Source: Polaribacter sargassicola (lineage in GTDB: Bacteria > Bacteroidota > Bacteroidia > Flavobacteriales > Flavobacteriaceae). From it: a stretch of DNA of 64,000 bases. The notes below the pieces were generated by a model. The model was not told the DNA's origin, ran no database searches, and saw only the letters and a program-made list of their open reading frames with translations. Each line of letters starts with the position of its first letter. Position 1 is the first letter of the stretch. Shown here piece after piece: positions 34,803 through 43,311 of the stretch. The stretch is from assembly GCF_021991835.1 (NCBI RefSeq), contig NZ_JAHDAU010000003.1, forward strand, positions 186,001 through 250,000, read 5' to 3'. The position numbers were made by a program, and so were the translations under genes.

Positions 34803-36824
34803 CTACGACAGCTTTAAAATAATTGTTCTTCCCTTTACTAATTTTTCTCCTTTTCTAAGTGATTGAGATTTCACCTTTCCAGTTCCTTGTACTTTTACTT
34901 TTAATCCTATATTTTCTAACAAAGACAAAGCATCCATACCAGACATACCTCTTACATCTGGCACTTCTTGGTATTCTTTATGCAACTTTTTATCAAAATC
35001 TTGATATTCTTTTTCTATGTCTGTAAAAGAAATTTTATCTCCGTCTACAGATTTATTATCTATAGGATTTGTTGTATAAATCTTTTGTGCAATCTCTTTA
35101 AATACAGGTCCTGCAACTGTTGCCCCGTAATATCCTTTTTCTTTCTTTGGATTATGAATAATAACAATACAAGAATATTTTGGCTTGTCTGCCGGAAAAA
35201 AACCAGCAAAAGAAGCTGTATAATGTTTGGTAGAATAATAACCACCCTCCCATTCGCCATTTTTATTTTTAGTTCTTGGCAAATACTTTTTAGCAGTACC
35301 CGTTTTACCTGCCATAGAAAAATTTGACGAGTATATATTTTTTGCGGTACCTTTAACTACAACATTCTCCAATACCTTTCTCAACTTTTTTAAAGTTTCA
35401 TCAGAAGCTATTTTTGGATTGATTACTTCTGTTTTAAAAACTCTTTCTGTTTTATCTTCTTTTCTTAACTCTTTTATAAACCTAGGTTTTACCATAACCC
35501 CGTTGTTTGCAACAGCATTATAAAACATTAATGTTTGCATTGGCGTTATTGCTATACCATATCCCCAAGACATCCATTCTAGAGAAATTTTACTCCAGTT
35601 TTTCTTATCTTCAGGATTAGGCACAGAAGGCATTCCTTCTCCTTTTATTTGAAAACCAATAGGCTTAGTAAAACCATACTCTTCAATTTTATCATAAAAT
35701 TTTTGAGGATTATCATCATAATGTTCTTTAATGATCTTAACAACACCTACATTAGAAGACACCTCTAAAACTCTAGCAGCAGATATTTTGCCATAACCAC
35801 CTCTGTGAGAGTCTTCAACTTTTTTTCCATTTACATAAAATATTCCCTTCTCCGTATCTACCACTGTAGAAGTATCAATCACCTTATCATCTAGAGCAAC
35901 CATTAAACTTGCTAACTTAAAAGTAGAACCTGGCTCATGACTTTCCCAAACAGCGTAATTTCTTTTCTCGTAATATGTCCCTTTAGAAGTTCTTCCTAAA
36001 TTAGAAATTGCTTTAATCTCTCCAGTTGCAACCTCCATAACAACCGCACAACCATGTTCTGCCTCAAAATATTCTAACTTATCTAACAATGCATGATGCG
36101 CAATATCTTGAATATTTACATCTAAAGTTGTAATAATATCAAAACCATCAACAGGCTCTTTCTCATTTACATCATTTATTGGTTTCCATTGGTTTTTTGC
36201 AATTTTCTGTTTCCACCTAACACCATCTTCTCCTTTCATAAAATCTGCAAAAGCACCTTCAACCCCAGCTTCTCCTCTATGATCATGATAACCAATTGTA
36301 CGCTCTGCAATTTTACCTATCGGGTGTGCACGAACCGTTTTTTGCTCTGCAATAAAACCACCTTTATAAACACCTTTATTAAATATCGGAAACTGTTTCA
36401 TCTTTAAATAATCAGTATACCCAATATTTCTAGCAATAAAGAAATAACGTTTTCTTTTATTTTTTGCGTCCCTTAACCTAGATTGATAATAAGAAGCCGA
36501 CCTACCTAAAAGCTTAGACAACTCTTTAGAAAGCCCTGCAATATTTTCTTCAAAAAGCTTCTGATCAACCGTTACCAAATCCATATAGATATTAAACCTA
36601 GACATTGATGTTGCTAGCAAATTACCATCAGACGCATAGACATTTCCTTTATTCGCAAAAACAGTATCCTTTCTAACAGTAAGATCTGTAGCCAGTTTTC
36701 TATATTTATCTCCCTCTACATTTTGAATCGCAAAAACCCTAAAGACAATAGCTAGTAAAAAAAGCGACATAAAAGCAGCCACTAAGTAGAATTTTGCAAG
36801 TATGCTTTTTTTATGAGTTGCCAA
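34803..36824 (-). CDS. ftsI: Class B penicillin-binding protein (FtsI-like) with PASTA domain
   Basis: A 673-residue septal transpeptidase. One N-terminal TM helix (about 10-28) precedes a dimerisation/pedestal domain (about 45-220). The transpeptidase domain has the catalytic SxxK in EPGSTFKLA (near 298), the SxN in VSSNVGVVK (near 355) and KTG in AGKTGTAKK (near 505). A single PASTA domain fills about 605-673 (EVPDVRGMSGMDALSLLENI onward). E. coli FtsI lacks PASTA; its presence is usual in Bacteroidota dcw clusters. Position between ftsL and murE and the ftsW gene downstream support a septal role with FtsW. Confidence 0.94.
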   Translation of the reverse strand: MATHKKSILAKFYLVAAFMSLFLLAIVFRVFAIQNVEGDKYRKLATDLTVRKDTVFANKGNVYASDGNLLATSMSRFNIYMDLVTVDQKLFEENIAGLSKELSKLLGRSASYYQSRLRDAKNKRKRYFFIARNIGYTDYLKMKQFPIFNKGVYKGGFIAEQKTVRAHPIGKIAERTIGYHDHRGEAGVEGAFADFMKGEDGVRWKQKIAKNQWKPINDVNEKEPVDGFDIITTLDVNIQDIAHHALLDKLEYFEAEHGCAVVMEVATGEIKAISNLGRTSKGTYYEKRNYAVWESHEPGSTFKLASLMVALDDKVIDTSTVVDTEKGIFYVNGKKVEDSHRGGYGKISAARVLEVSSNVGVVKIIKEHYDDNPQKFYDKIEEYGFTKPIGFQIKGEGMPSVPNPEDKKNWSKISLEWMSWGYGIAITPMQTLMFYNAVANNGVMVKPRFIKELRKEDKTERVFKTEVINPKIASDETLKKLRKVLENVVVKGTAKNIYSSNFSMAGKTGTAKKYLPRTKNKNGEWEGGYYSTKHYTASFAGFFPADKPKYSCIVIIHNPKKEKGYYGATVAGPVFKEIAQKIYTTNPIDNKSVDGDKISFTDIEKEYQDFDKKLHKEYQEVPDVRGMSGMDALSLLENIGLKVKVQGTGKVKSQSLRKGEKLVKGRTIILKLS

Positions 36825-36829
36825 TTTTA

Positions 36830-37156
36830 TTAATCTTTAATAGTTACTTTTATTTTTTTCGGAGGAGACTCCAAAGGTTTTAAACCTCTTAATTTTGCTT
36901 TTTCTCTAATACTAGATTCCATTTTCATTCTCATCAAAATAGTCCCCGTATCTACGTATTCTGCCCTTAACTCTCTTTTCTTTTTATTTAGCTCTGATAT
37001 CTTAATTACTTTCGTATCAGCCCTATGAGCACTTGATATCATTATCAACAATAAAGCCACTACAAAAACGATGATTTTCCAATTTTTAAAAGAAGAATCA
37101 TCCGTAAGAAAACTTCCTCTCAGAAAATCATACACTCCTTTTTTTACTTTAGACAT
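36830..37156 (-). CDS. ftsL: FtsL-like cell division protein
   Basis: A 108-residue bitopic protein. The cytoplasmic N terminus contains a FLRGSFLTDDSSFKNWK segment, one TM helix lies at about 27-45, and a periplasmic coiled-coil stretch follows (ISELNKKKRELRAEYVDT), with RGLKPLESPPKKI near the end. Sequence is weakly conserved; identity rests on size, architecture and position between rsmH and the FtsI-like gene. It would join FtsQ (DivIB) and a FtsB-type partner in the divisome. Confidence 0.85.
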   Translation of the reverse strand: MSKVKKGVYDFLRGSFLTDDSSFKNWKIIVFVVALLLIMISSAHRADTKVIKISELNKKKRELRAEYVDTGTILMRMKMESSIREKAKLRGLKPLESPPKKIKVTIKD

Positions 37157-37157
37157 G

Positions 37158-38057
37158 TTATTTTTTTAATGTAGCTATTCGCAACTTTGCACTACGCGCT
37201 CTATTATTTAACTTAATTTCTTCCGCTGTAGGCACAATCAATTTACCCACTCTCTTTAAAGGCTCATTACTATTCCCAAAAACATCTTTCTCTGGCTCAC
37301 CACTAAACAACCCCGTTCTAATAAACCTCTTTACTAACCTATCTTCTAAAGAATGATACGAAATAACACTTAACCTACCATCTTCTTTTAATAAGTTAGG
37401 AATCTGCTCTAAAAACTCTTTTAAAACATCCAACTCCTCATTCACCTCTATTCTAATTGCCTGAAATATTTGTGCAATTATTTTATGTTCTTTTGCTTTT
37501 GGCAAATACCTTTCTAATACTTTTCTTAATTGAAGACTGGTATTAATCTTCTCTTGCCCTCTTTTCTCTACAATCGTTTTTGCTATATTTCTAGAGTTTC
37601 TTAACTCACCATACAAAAACAATATTTCAGCTAATTTTTCTTCTGTATAACTGTTGATTATTTCTTTTGCTGATATTTTAGATTTTTGATTCATCCTCAT
37701 ATCTAACTCTCCATCAAAACGAGTAGAAAAACCTCTTTCCGCCTCATCAAACTGATGAGAAGAAACTCCTAAATCAGCTAAAACCCCATCAACTTTTCTA
37801 ACACCATTAAATCGTAAAAACCTAGACATGTATCTAAAATTTTCTGGAATTAAAACAAAACGACTATCATCTATTATATTTTCTTGCGCATCCGGATCTT
37901 GATCAAAACCAAACAACCTACCGTTTTCTCCAAGCCTACTCAAAATTTCTCTTGAATGACCTCCACCACCAAACGTAACATCAACATAGACACCATCTTC
38001 TTTAATAGCTAAAGCATCTACACTTTCTTTTAACAAAACCGGATTATGATAATTCAT
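37158..38057 (-). CDS. rsmH: 16S rRNA (cytosine1402-N4)-methyltransferase RsmH
   Basis: A 299-residue SAM-dependent methyltransferase that modifies C1402 in the 30S P site. The N-terminal NYHNPVLLKESVDAL leads to the SAM loop YVDVTFGGGGHSREIL (24-39). Family motifs GVLADLGVSSHQFD, RGFSTRFDGELDMRM, FQAIRIEVNEEL and VISYHSLEDRLVKRF follow. Length is normal. It overlaps mraZ by 14 bp, the standard mraZ-rsmH arrangement at the head of dcw clusters. Confidence 0.97.
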   Translation of the reverse strand: MNYHNPVLLKESVDALAIKEDGVYVDVTFGGGGHSREILSRLGENGRLFGFDQDPDAQENIIDDSRFVLIPENFRYMSRFLRFNGVRKVDGVLADLGVSSHQFDEAERGFSTRFDGELDMRMNQKSKISAKEIINSYTEEKLAEILFLYGELRNSRNIAKTIVEKRGQEKINTSLQLRKVLERYLPKAKEHKIIAQIFQAIRIEVNEELDVLKEFLEQIPNLLKEDGRLSVISYHSLEDRLVKRFIRTGLFSGEPEKDVFGNSNEPLKRVGKLIVPTAEEIKLNNRARSAKLRIATLKK

Positions 38058-38514
38058 CTATTATATCTGTATTTCCCATTACTTCTTCTGCCAAATCAGC
38101 AAAATCATCAGCCGCCTCATTGATGGCTTTTTCATACTTCTCTTTATCCCAAATCTCAATAATATTTACTGAAGACGCCATTACAACCTCTTTTTTTATC
38201 CCTGCAAAAGCAAATAAATCTTTTGGTATTAAAATTCTTCCCGCAGCATCTAATTCTACTATTTTTACACCCGCAGTAAACCTTCTTATAAAATCGTTAT
38301 TCTTTTTGTTAAACCTATTTAACTTATTAATCTTCGCCATCATCAATTCCCACTCTTTCATAGGATACAATTCTAAACATGGTTGAAAAACCGCTCTTTT
38401 AATAACAAAACCTTCTTGTAAGACAGATGACAGCTGCTTTTTAAAAGCTGATGAAAACATCATCCTTCCCTTAGCGTCTGATTTACAATCATATGTCCCA
38501 ATTAAATTTATCAC
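38044..38514 (-). CDS. mraZ: Transcriptional regulator MraZ
   Basis: A 156-residue protein with two tandem AbrB-like SpoVT domains: LIGTYDCKSDAKGRMMFSSA near the N terminus and IVELDAAGRILIPKDLFAF near 85-105. MraZ forms a ring and binds direct repeats upstream of its own gene to control the dcw cluster. The start is GTG (38512-38514), since the reading frame has no closer ATG giving the conserved N terminus. Three AAAGTGGTAA repeats at 38553-38582 lie just upstream of a TATTTTTG -7 element, the expected operator arrangement. Confidence 0.96.
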   Translation of the reverse strand: MINLIGTYDCKSDAKGRMMFSSAFKKQLSSVLQEGFVIKRAVFQPCLELYPMKEWELMMAKINKLNRFNKKNNDFIRRFTAGVKIVELDAAGRILIPKDLFAFAGIKKEVVMASSVNIIEIWDKEKYEKAINEAADDFADLAEEVMGNTDIIDELS

Positions 38515-38536
38515 TTCTGAGCTCGTTTATTAAAAT

Positions 38537-38544
38537 CAAAAATA
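38537..38544 (-). promoter_or_regulatory. -7 element of the mraZ/dcw promoter
   Basis: TATTTTTG on the minus strand matches TAnnTTTG and lies 22 bp before the mraZ GTG. The MraZ boxes begin 8 bp upstream of it and cover the -33 position. Confidence 0.65.
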
Positions 38545-38552
38545 TATAAAAT

Positions 38553-38582
38553 TTACCACTTTTTACCACTTTTTACCACTTT
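38553..38582 (-). promoter_or_regulatory. Three MraZ boxes
   Basis: AAAGTGGTAA is repeated three times with no gap (38582-38573, 38572-38563, 38562-38553 on the minus strand), a period of exactly 10 bp. Repeats of this kind (AAAGTG-type in Mollicutes, TGGG-type in E. coli) are the known MraZ binding sites. Overlap with the -33 region suggests repression. Confidence 0.85.
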
Positions 38583-38685
38583 GTTAATAACTATTCCTTT
38601 TACCCGTAATCTTTTAAGAACAAAATCTTCTAGAATTAAAATAATAGTGAAGCTTTAAAACAATATGTAATTCACAAAAAAGAAT

Positions 38686-38693
38686 TACATTTG
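38686..38693 (+). promoter_or_regulatory. -7 element of the alpha/beta hydrolase gene
   Basis: TACATTTG matches TAnnTTTG, 22 bp before the ATG. The -33 element is not clear. Confidence 0.5.
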
Positions 38694-38715
38694 CTATTAG
38701 CCAATTGAAAAATTA

Positions 38716-39480
38716 ATGACTGACAAGTTAACATCGGAAGGAAAATTTACATATGCAGAAGCTGGAGAAGGACCTTCAATCATTATTTTACACGGATTGA
38801 TGGGAGCATTAAGTAATTTTGACTCTACATTTGATCATTTCTCTAATAATGGATATCAAGTTTTAATTCCAGAATTACCCTTATACACATTACCTCTAAT
38901 AAAAACTAATGTTAAAAACTTAGCTAAGTTTTTACATGAATTTATGGAGTTTAAAGGCATAAAAAGTGCCATTTTATTAGGAAATTCTTTAGGAGGACAT
39001 ATTTCTTTATATTTTACAAAACACTATCCAGAAAATGTAAAAGCACTAGTACTTACTGGTAGTTCTGGTTTGTACGAGAATGCCATGGGAGATAGTTTTC
39101 CTAAAAGAGGAAATTATGAGTTTATAGAGCAAAAAGCCAGAGAAGTATTTTACGATCCTGCAATTGCTACTAAGCAATTAGTAGATGATGTTTACAATAC
39201 TGTAAACGACAGAGTAAAAGCTTTAAAAACTATATCTATTGCCAAAAGTGCTATTAGACATAATATGGCTAATGATTTACCTAACATGAAACATCCTACA
39301 TGTTTAATTTGGGGTAAACAAGATGGTGTTACACCACCAGAAGCTGCAGAAGATTTTCATAAACTTTTACCTAATTCAGATTTATTTTGGATAGACAAGT
39401 GTGGACATGCTGCAATGATGGAAAGACCAGAAGAGTTTAATAAAATTCTTCATGATTGGTTTCTTGCTAAGAATATTTAA
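38716..39480 (+). CDS. Alpha/beta-fold hydrolase
   Basis: A 254-residue cytoplasmic esterase/lipase-like hydrolase with a complete triad: nucleophile Ser91 in the elbow GNSLGG, Asp in WGKQDGVTPP (about 203), and His in KCGHAAMMERPEEF (about 230). The oxyanion segment is HGLMGALSNF. The substrate cannot be read from sequence; meta-cleavage hydrolases and simple esterases look similar. It is divergent from mraZ and 9 bp upstream of engB, with which it is probably cotranscribed. Confidence 0.88.
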   Translation: MTDKLTSEGKFTYAEAGEGPSIIILHGLMGALSNFDSTFDHFSNNGYQVLIPELPLYTLPLIKTNVKNLAKFLHEFMEFKGIKSAILLGNSLGGHISLYFTKHYPENVKALVLTGSSGLYENAMGDSFPKRGNYEFIEQKAREVFYDPAIATKQLVDDVYNTVNDRVKALKTISIAKSAIRHNMANDLPNMKHPTCLIWGKQDGVTPPEAAEDFHKLLPNSDLFWIDKCGHAAMMERPEEFNKILHDWFLAKNI

Positions 39481-39489
39481 ATCTATCTT

Positions 39490-40101
39490 ATGAAAATAAA
39501 ATCTGCAGACTTTGTAATGAGCAATAGTAATGTTACAAATGCTCCCAAAGATAGAATTCCGGAATATGCTTTTATAGGACGCTCTAATGTTGGTAAATCT
39601 TCATTAATAAATATGTTAATGGAGCGCAAAGATCTAGCAAAAACATCTGGTAAGCCTGGTAAAACACAACTAATCAATCATTTTAAAATAAATGATGAGT
39701 GGTTTTTAGTAGATTTACCTGGCTATGGTTACGCACAAATTTCTAAAAAGAAAAGAACTATTTTTCAATACTTTATAGAAAACTACTTTAAAGAAAGAGA
39801 ACAATTAGTTTGTACTTTTGTTTTAATTGATTCTAGACACGATCCTCAAAAAATTGATTTAGAGTTTATGCAGTTTTTAGGCGAAAATCAAATTCCGTTT
39901 TGCATTGTATTTACAAAAGCAGATAAATTAAGTAGCTCTAAATTAAACAAGCAAATTACCTCTTATAAAAAGAAACTTTTAAACAATTGGGAAACTTTAC
40001 CAATGTCTTTTATTACGTCTTCTTCTAGCGGACTTGGTAGAAAAGAATTTTTAGATTTCATCAATAGTGTAAATGAAGATGTTGCAAAAGACTTTAAATA
40101 G
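39490..40101 (+). CDS. engB: Ribosome biogenesis GTPase EngB/YsxC
   Basis: A 203-residue TrmE-Era-EngA-EngB-Septin-like GTPase needed for 50S assembly. G1 is GRSNVGKSSLI (30-40), G2 lies in GKPGKTQLINHF, G3 is DLPGYGYAQ, G4 is TKADKLS, and SSSSGLGR near the C terminus is the G5 region. Length is normal. It lies between an alpha/beta hydrolase and an RluA-family pseudouridine synthase gene, so ribosome-related functions continue downstream. Confidence 0.95.
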   Translation: MKIKSADFVMSNSNVTNAPKDRIPEYAFIGRSNVGKSSLINMLMERKDLAKTSGKPGKTQLINHFKINDEWFLVDLPGYGYAQISKKKRTIFQYFIENYFKEREQLVCTFVLIDSRHDPQKIDLEFMQFLGENQIPFCIVFTKADKLSSSKLNKQITSYKKKLLNNWETLPMSFITSSSSGLGRKEFLDFINSVNEDVAKDFK

Positions 40102-40138
40102 TCTTTAATTTACTATATTAAAACAAAACTTCTTTTTT

Positions 40139-40825
40139 ATGCATTCTTCCAAAGAAAATTTACAAATTTTATTTGAAGACAATCACATTGTGGTAGTAAA
40201 TAAACGTGCTGGCGATATTACACAAGGTGATAAAACAGGCGACAAACCTTTAAGTGAGGTTGTAAAAGAATACATTAAAGACAAATACAACAAACCTGGC
40301 AACGTATATTTAGGCGTAGTACATAGGTTAGACAGACCAACATCTGGTATTATTATCTTTGCAAGAACCTCTAAAGCACTTGAGAGACTTAACAAAATGT
40401 TGCGAGATAAAACCATCAATAAAACCTATTGGGCTGTTGTTAAAAATCACCCTAAAAAAGAAAAAGACACTTTAATTAATTTTTTAAAAAAGAATCCTAA
40501 AAACAACAAATCTACCGCTTACGATAAAGAAATTAAAGATTCTAAAAAAGCTATCTTACATTATAAGGTGATAAAAAAACTAGACAATTACTCTTTATTA
40601 GAAATAGATTTAGAAACCGGAAGACATCACCAAATTAGAACACAATTATCTAATATTGGTTGCCCAATTAAAGGTGATTTAAAATACGGATTTAATAGAA
40701 GTAATAAAGACGGAAGCATCCATTTACATGCTAGAAAAATTAATTTTACACATCCTGTTTCTAAAGAAAACATTCAAATAACTGCTCCTACACCAAATGA
40801 AGTTATTTGGAATGCTTGCTCTTAA
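40139..40825 (+). CDS. RluA-family pseudouridine synthase
   Basis: A 228-residue pseudouridine synthase. The catalytic Asp65 sits in VHRLDRPTSG (61-70); other family motifs are KTYWAVV, SLLEIDLETGRHHQIR and GDLKYG. There is no N-terminal S4 domain, so it resembles the short RluA/TruC-like enzymes; the RNA target (rRNA or tRNA) cannot be fixed from sequence. It ends 3 bp from the convergent penicillin-acylase homologue, and there is no terminator in the gap. Confidence 0.92.
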   Translation: MHSSKENLQILFEDNHIVVVNKRAGDITQGDKTGDKPLSEVVKEYIKDKYNKPGNVYLGVVHRLDRPTSGIIIFARTSKALERLNKMLRDKTINKTYWAVVKNHPKKEKDTLINFLKKNPKNNKSTAYDKEIKDSKKAILHYKVIKKLDNYSLLEIDLETGRHHQIRTQLSNIGCPIKGDLKYGFNRSNKDGSIHLHARKINFTHPVSKENIQITAPTPNEVIWNACS

Positions 40826-40828
40826 AAA

Positions 40829-43213
40829 CTATTCTTTGGGTTTAAAAATTAACACGTTTTTACTCCTTTCTATCTCCGATTGATTTAGTTTCATTTTAAC
40901 AAACTCTCCATCTAAATATTTTTGAGTTTGATCTTTATAATACTCACTAAAAACAACTCCAGACTGCCCTGTTGGTAAAATAGCCAAACTATTTTCTACA
41001 TCAGAAAAATCGATAATTCTTCTTGTTGATGGTCCTGCAGTTACCTTATAATAACCTGTACTATCAATTTTAAAAATCTGATTATTTATTACCTCATTCC
41101 CGCCAATTGTTTCAAAAGGGCCAACATTAAAAAACGTACGTAAAAGACCTCCTGCCTTACCAATTGCATGTTCATGTTCTACAGATAAAACTCTATTCCA
41201 TGTCCAATTATTTATATTTTCTCCTAATTGATTTTGTAAAAAAGAAATGGCTTTTACAAATGATGTTTGAACAATTTCTTTTCTTGTCTCAACCTTATCA
41301 TTTGTTTTAATGTTATCCCACCAAACAGAATTTTCTCTATTAATTTGATTCGGCAAAACCTCATCTTGTAATTGTGTGTTGATAAACAAATTAAAACTTT
41401 CACCTAATTCGTCTTTATAAGTAGCACTTAAAAACTCATATAAAAAGCGATTATAAATTGTTGGTCCAATAGCTGTTTTTAAATACTCGCCATTCCAATT
41501 TATTAATGCAGAATGCGCTCTTTTTTCTGAAGGAGAAAATTTAAATTTATCAATAACTATTAATAAATCTTTAATCATAGAAGTAACTGTTGATGATTCT
41601 ACATCATAAATCATCTCAGCAACATCTTCTTTTGTAAAATTATCTTTTGCATCTAATAACTCTACTATTCTTTTAGCTCTATCTTGTGGCTGACAATATC
41701 CAGGATACAATTTTCCTCTTACAGAATCTACTTGATTATTTGCAGAATACACATAATTAAAATCTGGATTTACAGCCTTAGGATTTTCCTCAAAAGGTAA
41801 ATACGCTACAATTTCATCTTTACCAGAAGCTCCATTTAAATATGTTTTGGTAGACAAACTATCTCTTAATTGATACAATTTTGCAGAAGAAAACCAAGCC
41901 ACATTATCTTTTGCATCACCATACATTACATTTAAACCAGGAGCATGAATTTTTGCTACAGAATTTTTAAAGTCATTTATAGATTTTGCATGAGAAATAC
42001 CATAACAAGCATCTAAAACCCTGTTTGGCAACTGCGTGTAAATCCAGTTCATAGCAATTGATCTTTCATCTACAATATGTTCTATCAAACCATTCATAAC
42101 CGGACCATGTTTACTAACTTTTACCTGATAAGAAGTATCTGCCGCATTTTTTACTAGAATTGTTTTATTTCTAATTTCATACTTTTTAAAACCATCTATC
42201 GTTTTGTATTCTAAAGAATTTTTAGGATTATTTTCTTCCACATAAAAATTTAAATCATCATTTGCCAACATTGTTAATCCGTATGCATAATCTCTATTAT
42301 GCCCCAATAATGGAAAAGGCATTAAAGCAATATTAAATCCATAAATTTCAAAATCGGGTGTTTTTATATGATTTTGATACCAAACCGAAGGTTGAGAATA
42401 TGCAATATGAGGATCGTTTGCAAAAATTACTTTTCCGTTTTTTGTTTTTTCTGGTGCTATTACCCAAGAATTACTACCTATAAGAGGAGAAACTGGTAAA
42501 TTATCCATTATAGAAGCTACACTTTTAGAAATTGTAGCATCTATTTTATTTGGCACACTTGTTCTATTTATTGTTAAATAATCACTATTTAAATCTAACA
42601 ATTCATTTAAATAAGAATCTCCTAATTTTTCTTTTATCTCTGTTAATAAAGGGTCTGTTTTATGAGCAATCGCAAAACTAAAAGACATATAACCAAAAAC
42701 ATTATACACATCTTTTATCGTATATTTTTCTTTTTCTACACCTACTAAAGTAAATTCTAAAGGAGTTTTCCCCTCTTCTATAAATTGATTTATACCATCT
42801 AAATACGCTTGTGTTAAAATATAAGCGTCAGAAGTTTTATCTAAATTTTCTATGGTTTTTTCAGCCGCTTCTTCAATTCCTAATCCTCCAAAAAACTGAT
42901 CTACTCTTACCAAGTCTTTTCCAAAAATTTCAGATAATCTTCCTGCTGCAATTCTTCGCATTAATTCCATTTGCCATAATCTATCTTGCGCATGTACATA
43001 ACCCAAAGCTATGTATGCATCTTTTTGATTTTTAGCATTAATATGAGGCACACCAATTTCATCAAAATAAACAGTTACTTCATCAGAAATATTTTTTAAA
43101 TCTAACTCTCCAGAATAATTTGGATGATAGGTTTTAGAGTATAACCAGACAGAAACAACCGTTAACAAAATAAGAATTAATAAAATTTTAAAAAAACGTC
43201 TTAAAAACTTCAT
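40829..43213 (-). CDS. Penicillin acylase family protein (N-terminal nucleophile hydrolase)
   Basis: A protein of 794 residues from the chosen start, made as a precursor. An N-terminal membrane/signal segment (about 4-24, FFKILLILILLTVVSVWLY) is followed by the A-chain region (GYVHAQDRLWQMELMRR) and a linker. The nucleophile Ser begins the B chain at SNSWVIAPEKT (about 248), expected to be freed by autocleavage. The B chain includes FANDPHI. Members cleave amide bonds, including those of acyl-homoserine lactones; the substrate is unknown here. I prefer ATG 43213 over 43231 because a TATCTTTG -7 element occupies 43229-43236 and overlaps the upstream ATG. Confidence 0.9.
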   Translation of the reverse strand: MKFLRRFFKILLILILLTVVSVWLYSKTYHPNYSGELDLKNISDEVTVYFDEIGVPHINAKNQKDAYIALGYVHAQDRLWQMELMRRIAAGRLSEIFGKDLVRVDQFFGGLGIEEAAEKTIENLDKTSDAYILTQAYLDGINQFIEEGKTPLEFTLVGVEKEKYTIKDVYNVFGYMSFSFAIAHKTDPLLTEIKEKLGDSYLNELLDLNSDYLTINRTSVPNKIDATISKSVASIMDNLPVSPLIGSNSWVIAPEKTKNGKVIFANDPHIAYSQPSVWYQNHIKTPDFEIYGFNIALMPFPLLGHNRDYAYGLTMLANDDLNFYVEENNPKNSLEYKTIDGFKKYEIRNKTILVKNAADTSYQVKVSKHGPVMNGLIEHIVDERSIAMNWIYTQLPNRVLDACYGISHAKSINDFKNSVAKIHAPGLNVMYGDAKDNVAWFSSAKLYQLRDSLSTKTYLNGASGKDEIVAYLPFEENPKAVNPDFNYVYSANNQVDSVRGKLYPGYCQPQDRAKRIVELLDAKDNFTKEDVAEMIYDVESSTVTSMIKDLLIVIDKFKFSPSEKRAHSALINWNGEYLKTAIGPTIYNRFLYEFLSATYKDELGESFNLFINTQLQDEVLPNQINRENSVWWDNIKTNDKVETRKEIVQTSFVKAISFLQNQLGENINNWTWNRVLSVEHEHAIGKAGGLLRTFFNVGPFETIGGNEVINNQIFKIDSTGYYKVTAGPSTRRIIDFSDVENSLAILPTGQSGVVFSEYYKDQTQKYLDGEFVKMKLNQSEIERSKNVLIFKPKE

Positions 43214-43228
43214 AAAATTGATTTTATT

Positions 43229-43236
43229 CAAAGATA
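43229..43236 (-). promoter_or_regulatory. -7 element of the penicillin-acylase homologue
   Basis: TATCTTTG on the minus strand matches TAnnTTTG, 15 bp before ATG 43213. It overlaps the alternative upstream start, which argues against that start. Confidence 0.5.
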
Positions 43237-43285
43237 ACAGAATTATTATTTACTTATAAATACAAAAAAAACGAAAGTTAGTTTG

Positions 43286-43293
43286 TATTTTTG
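43286..43293 (+). promoter_or_regulatory. -7 element of the DegT aminotransferase gene
   Basis: TATTTTTG matches TAnnTTTG, 18 bp before ATG 43312. In-frame starts at 43291 and 43294 overlap or touch it and are therefore unlikely. Confidence 0.55.
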
Positions 43294-43311
43294 ATGAGCA
43301 AACTTTTTTAT

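Noticed and set aside
34968-35327. 119-codon Cys/Phe-rich frame antisense to the penicillin-binding protein
   Set aside because: It is a typical shadow of a conserved transpeptidase domain; the opposite strand has clear catalytic motifs.
40829-43213. Acyl-homoserine-lactone acylase (quorum quenching) as a firm call
   Set aside because: Fold and nucleophile fit the penicillin acylase family, but substrate specificity cannot be read from the sequence and nothing nearby supports signalling.
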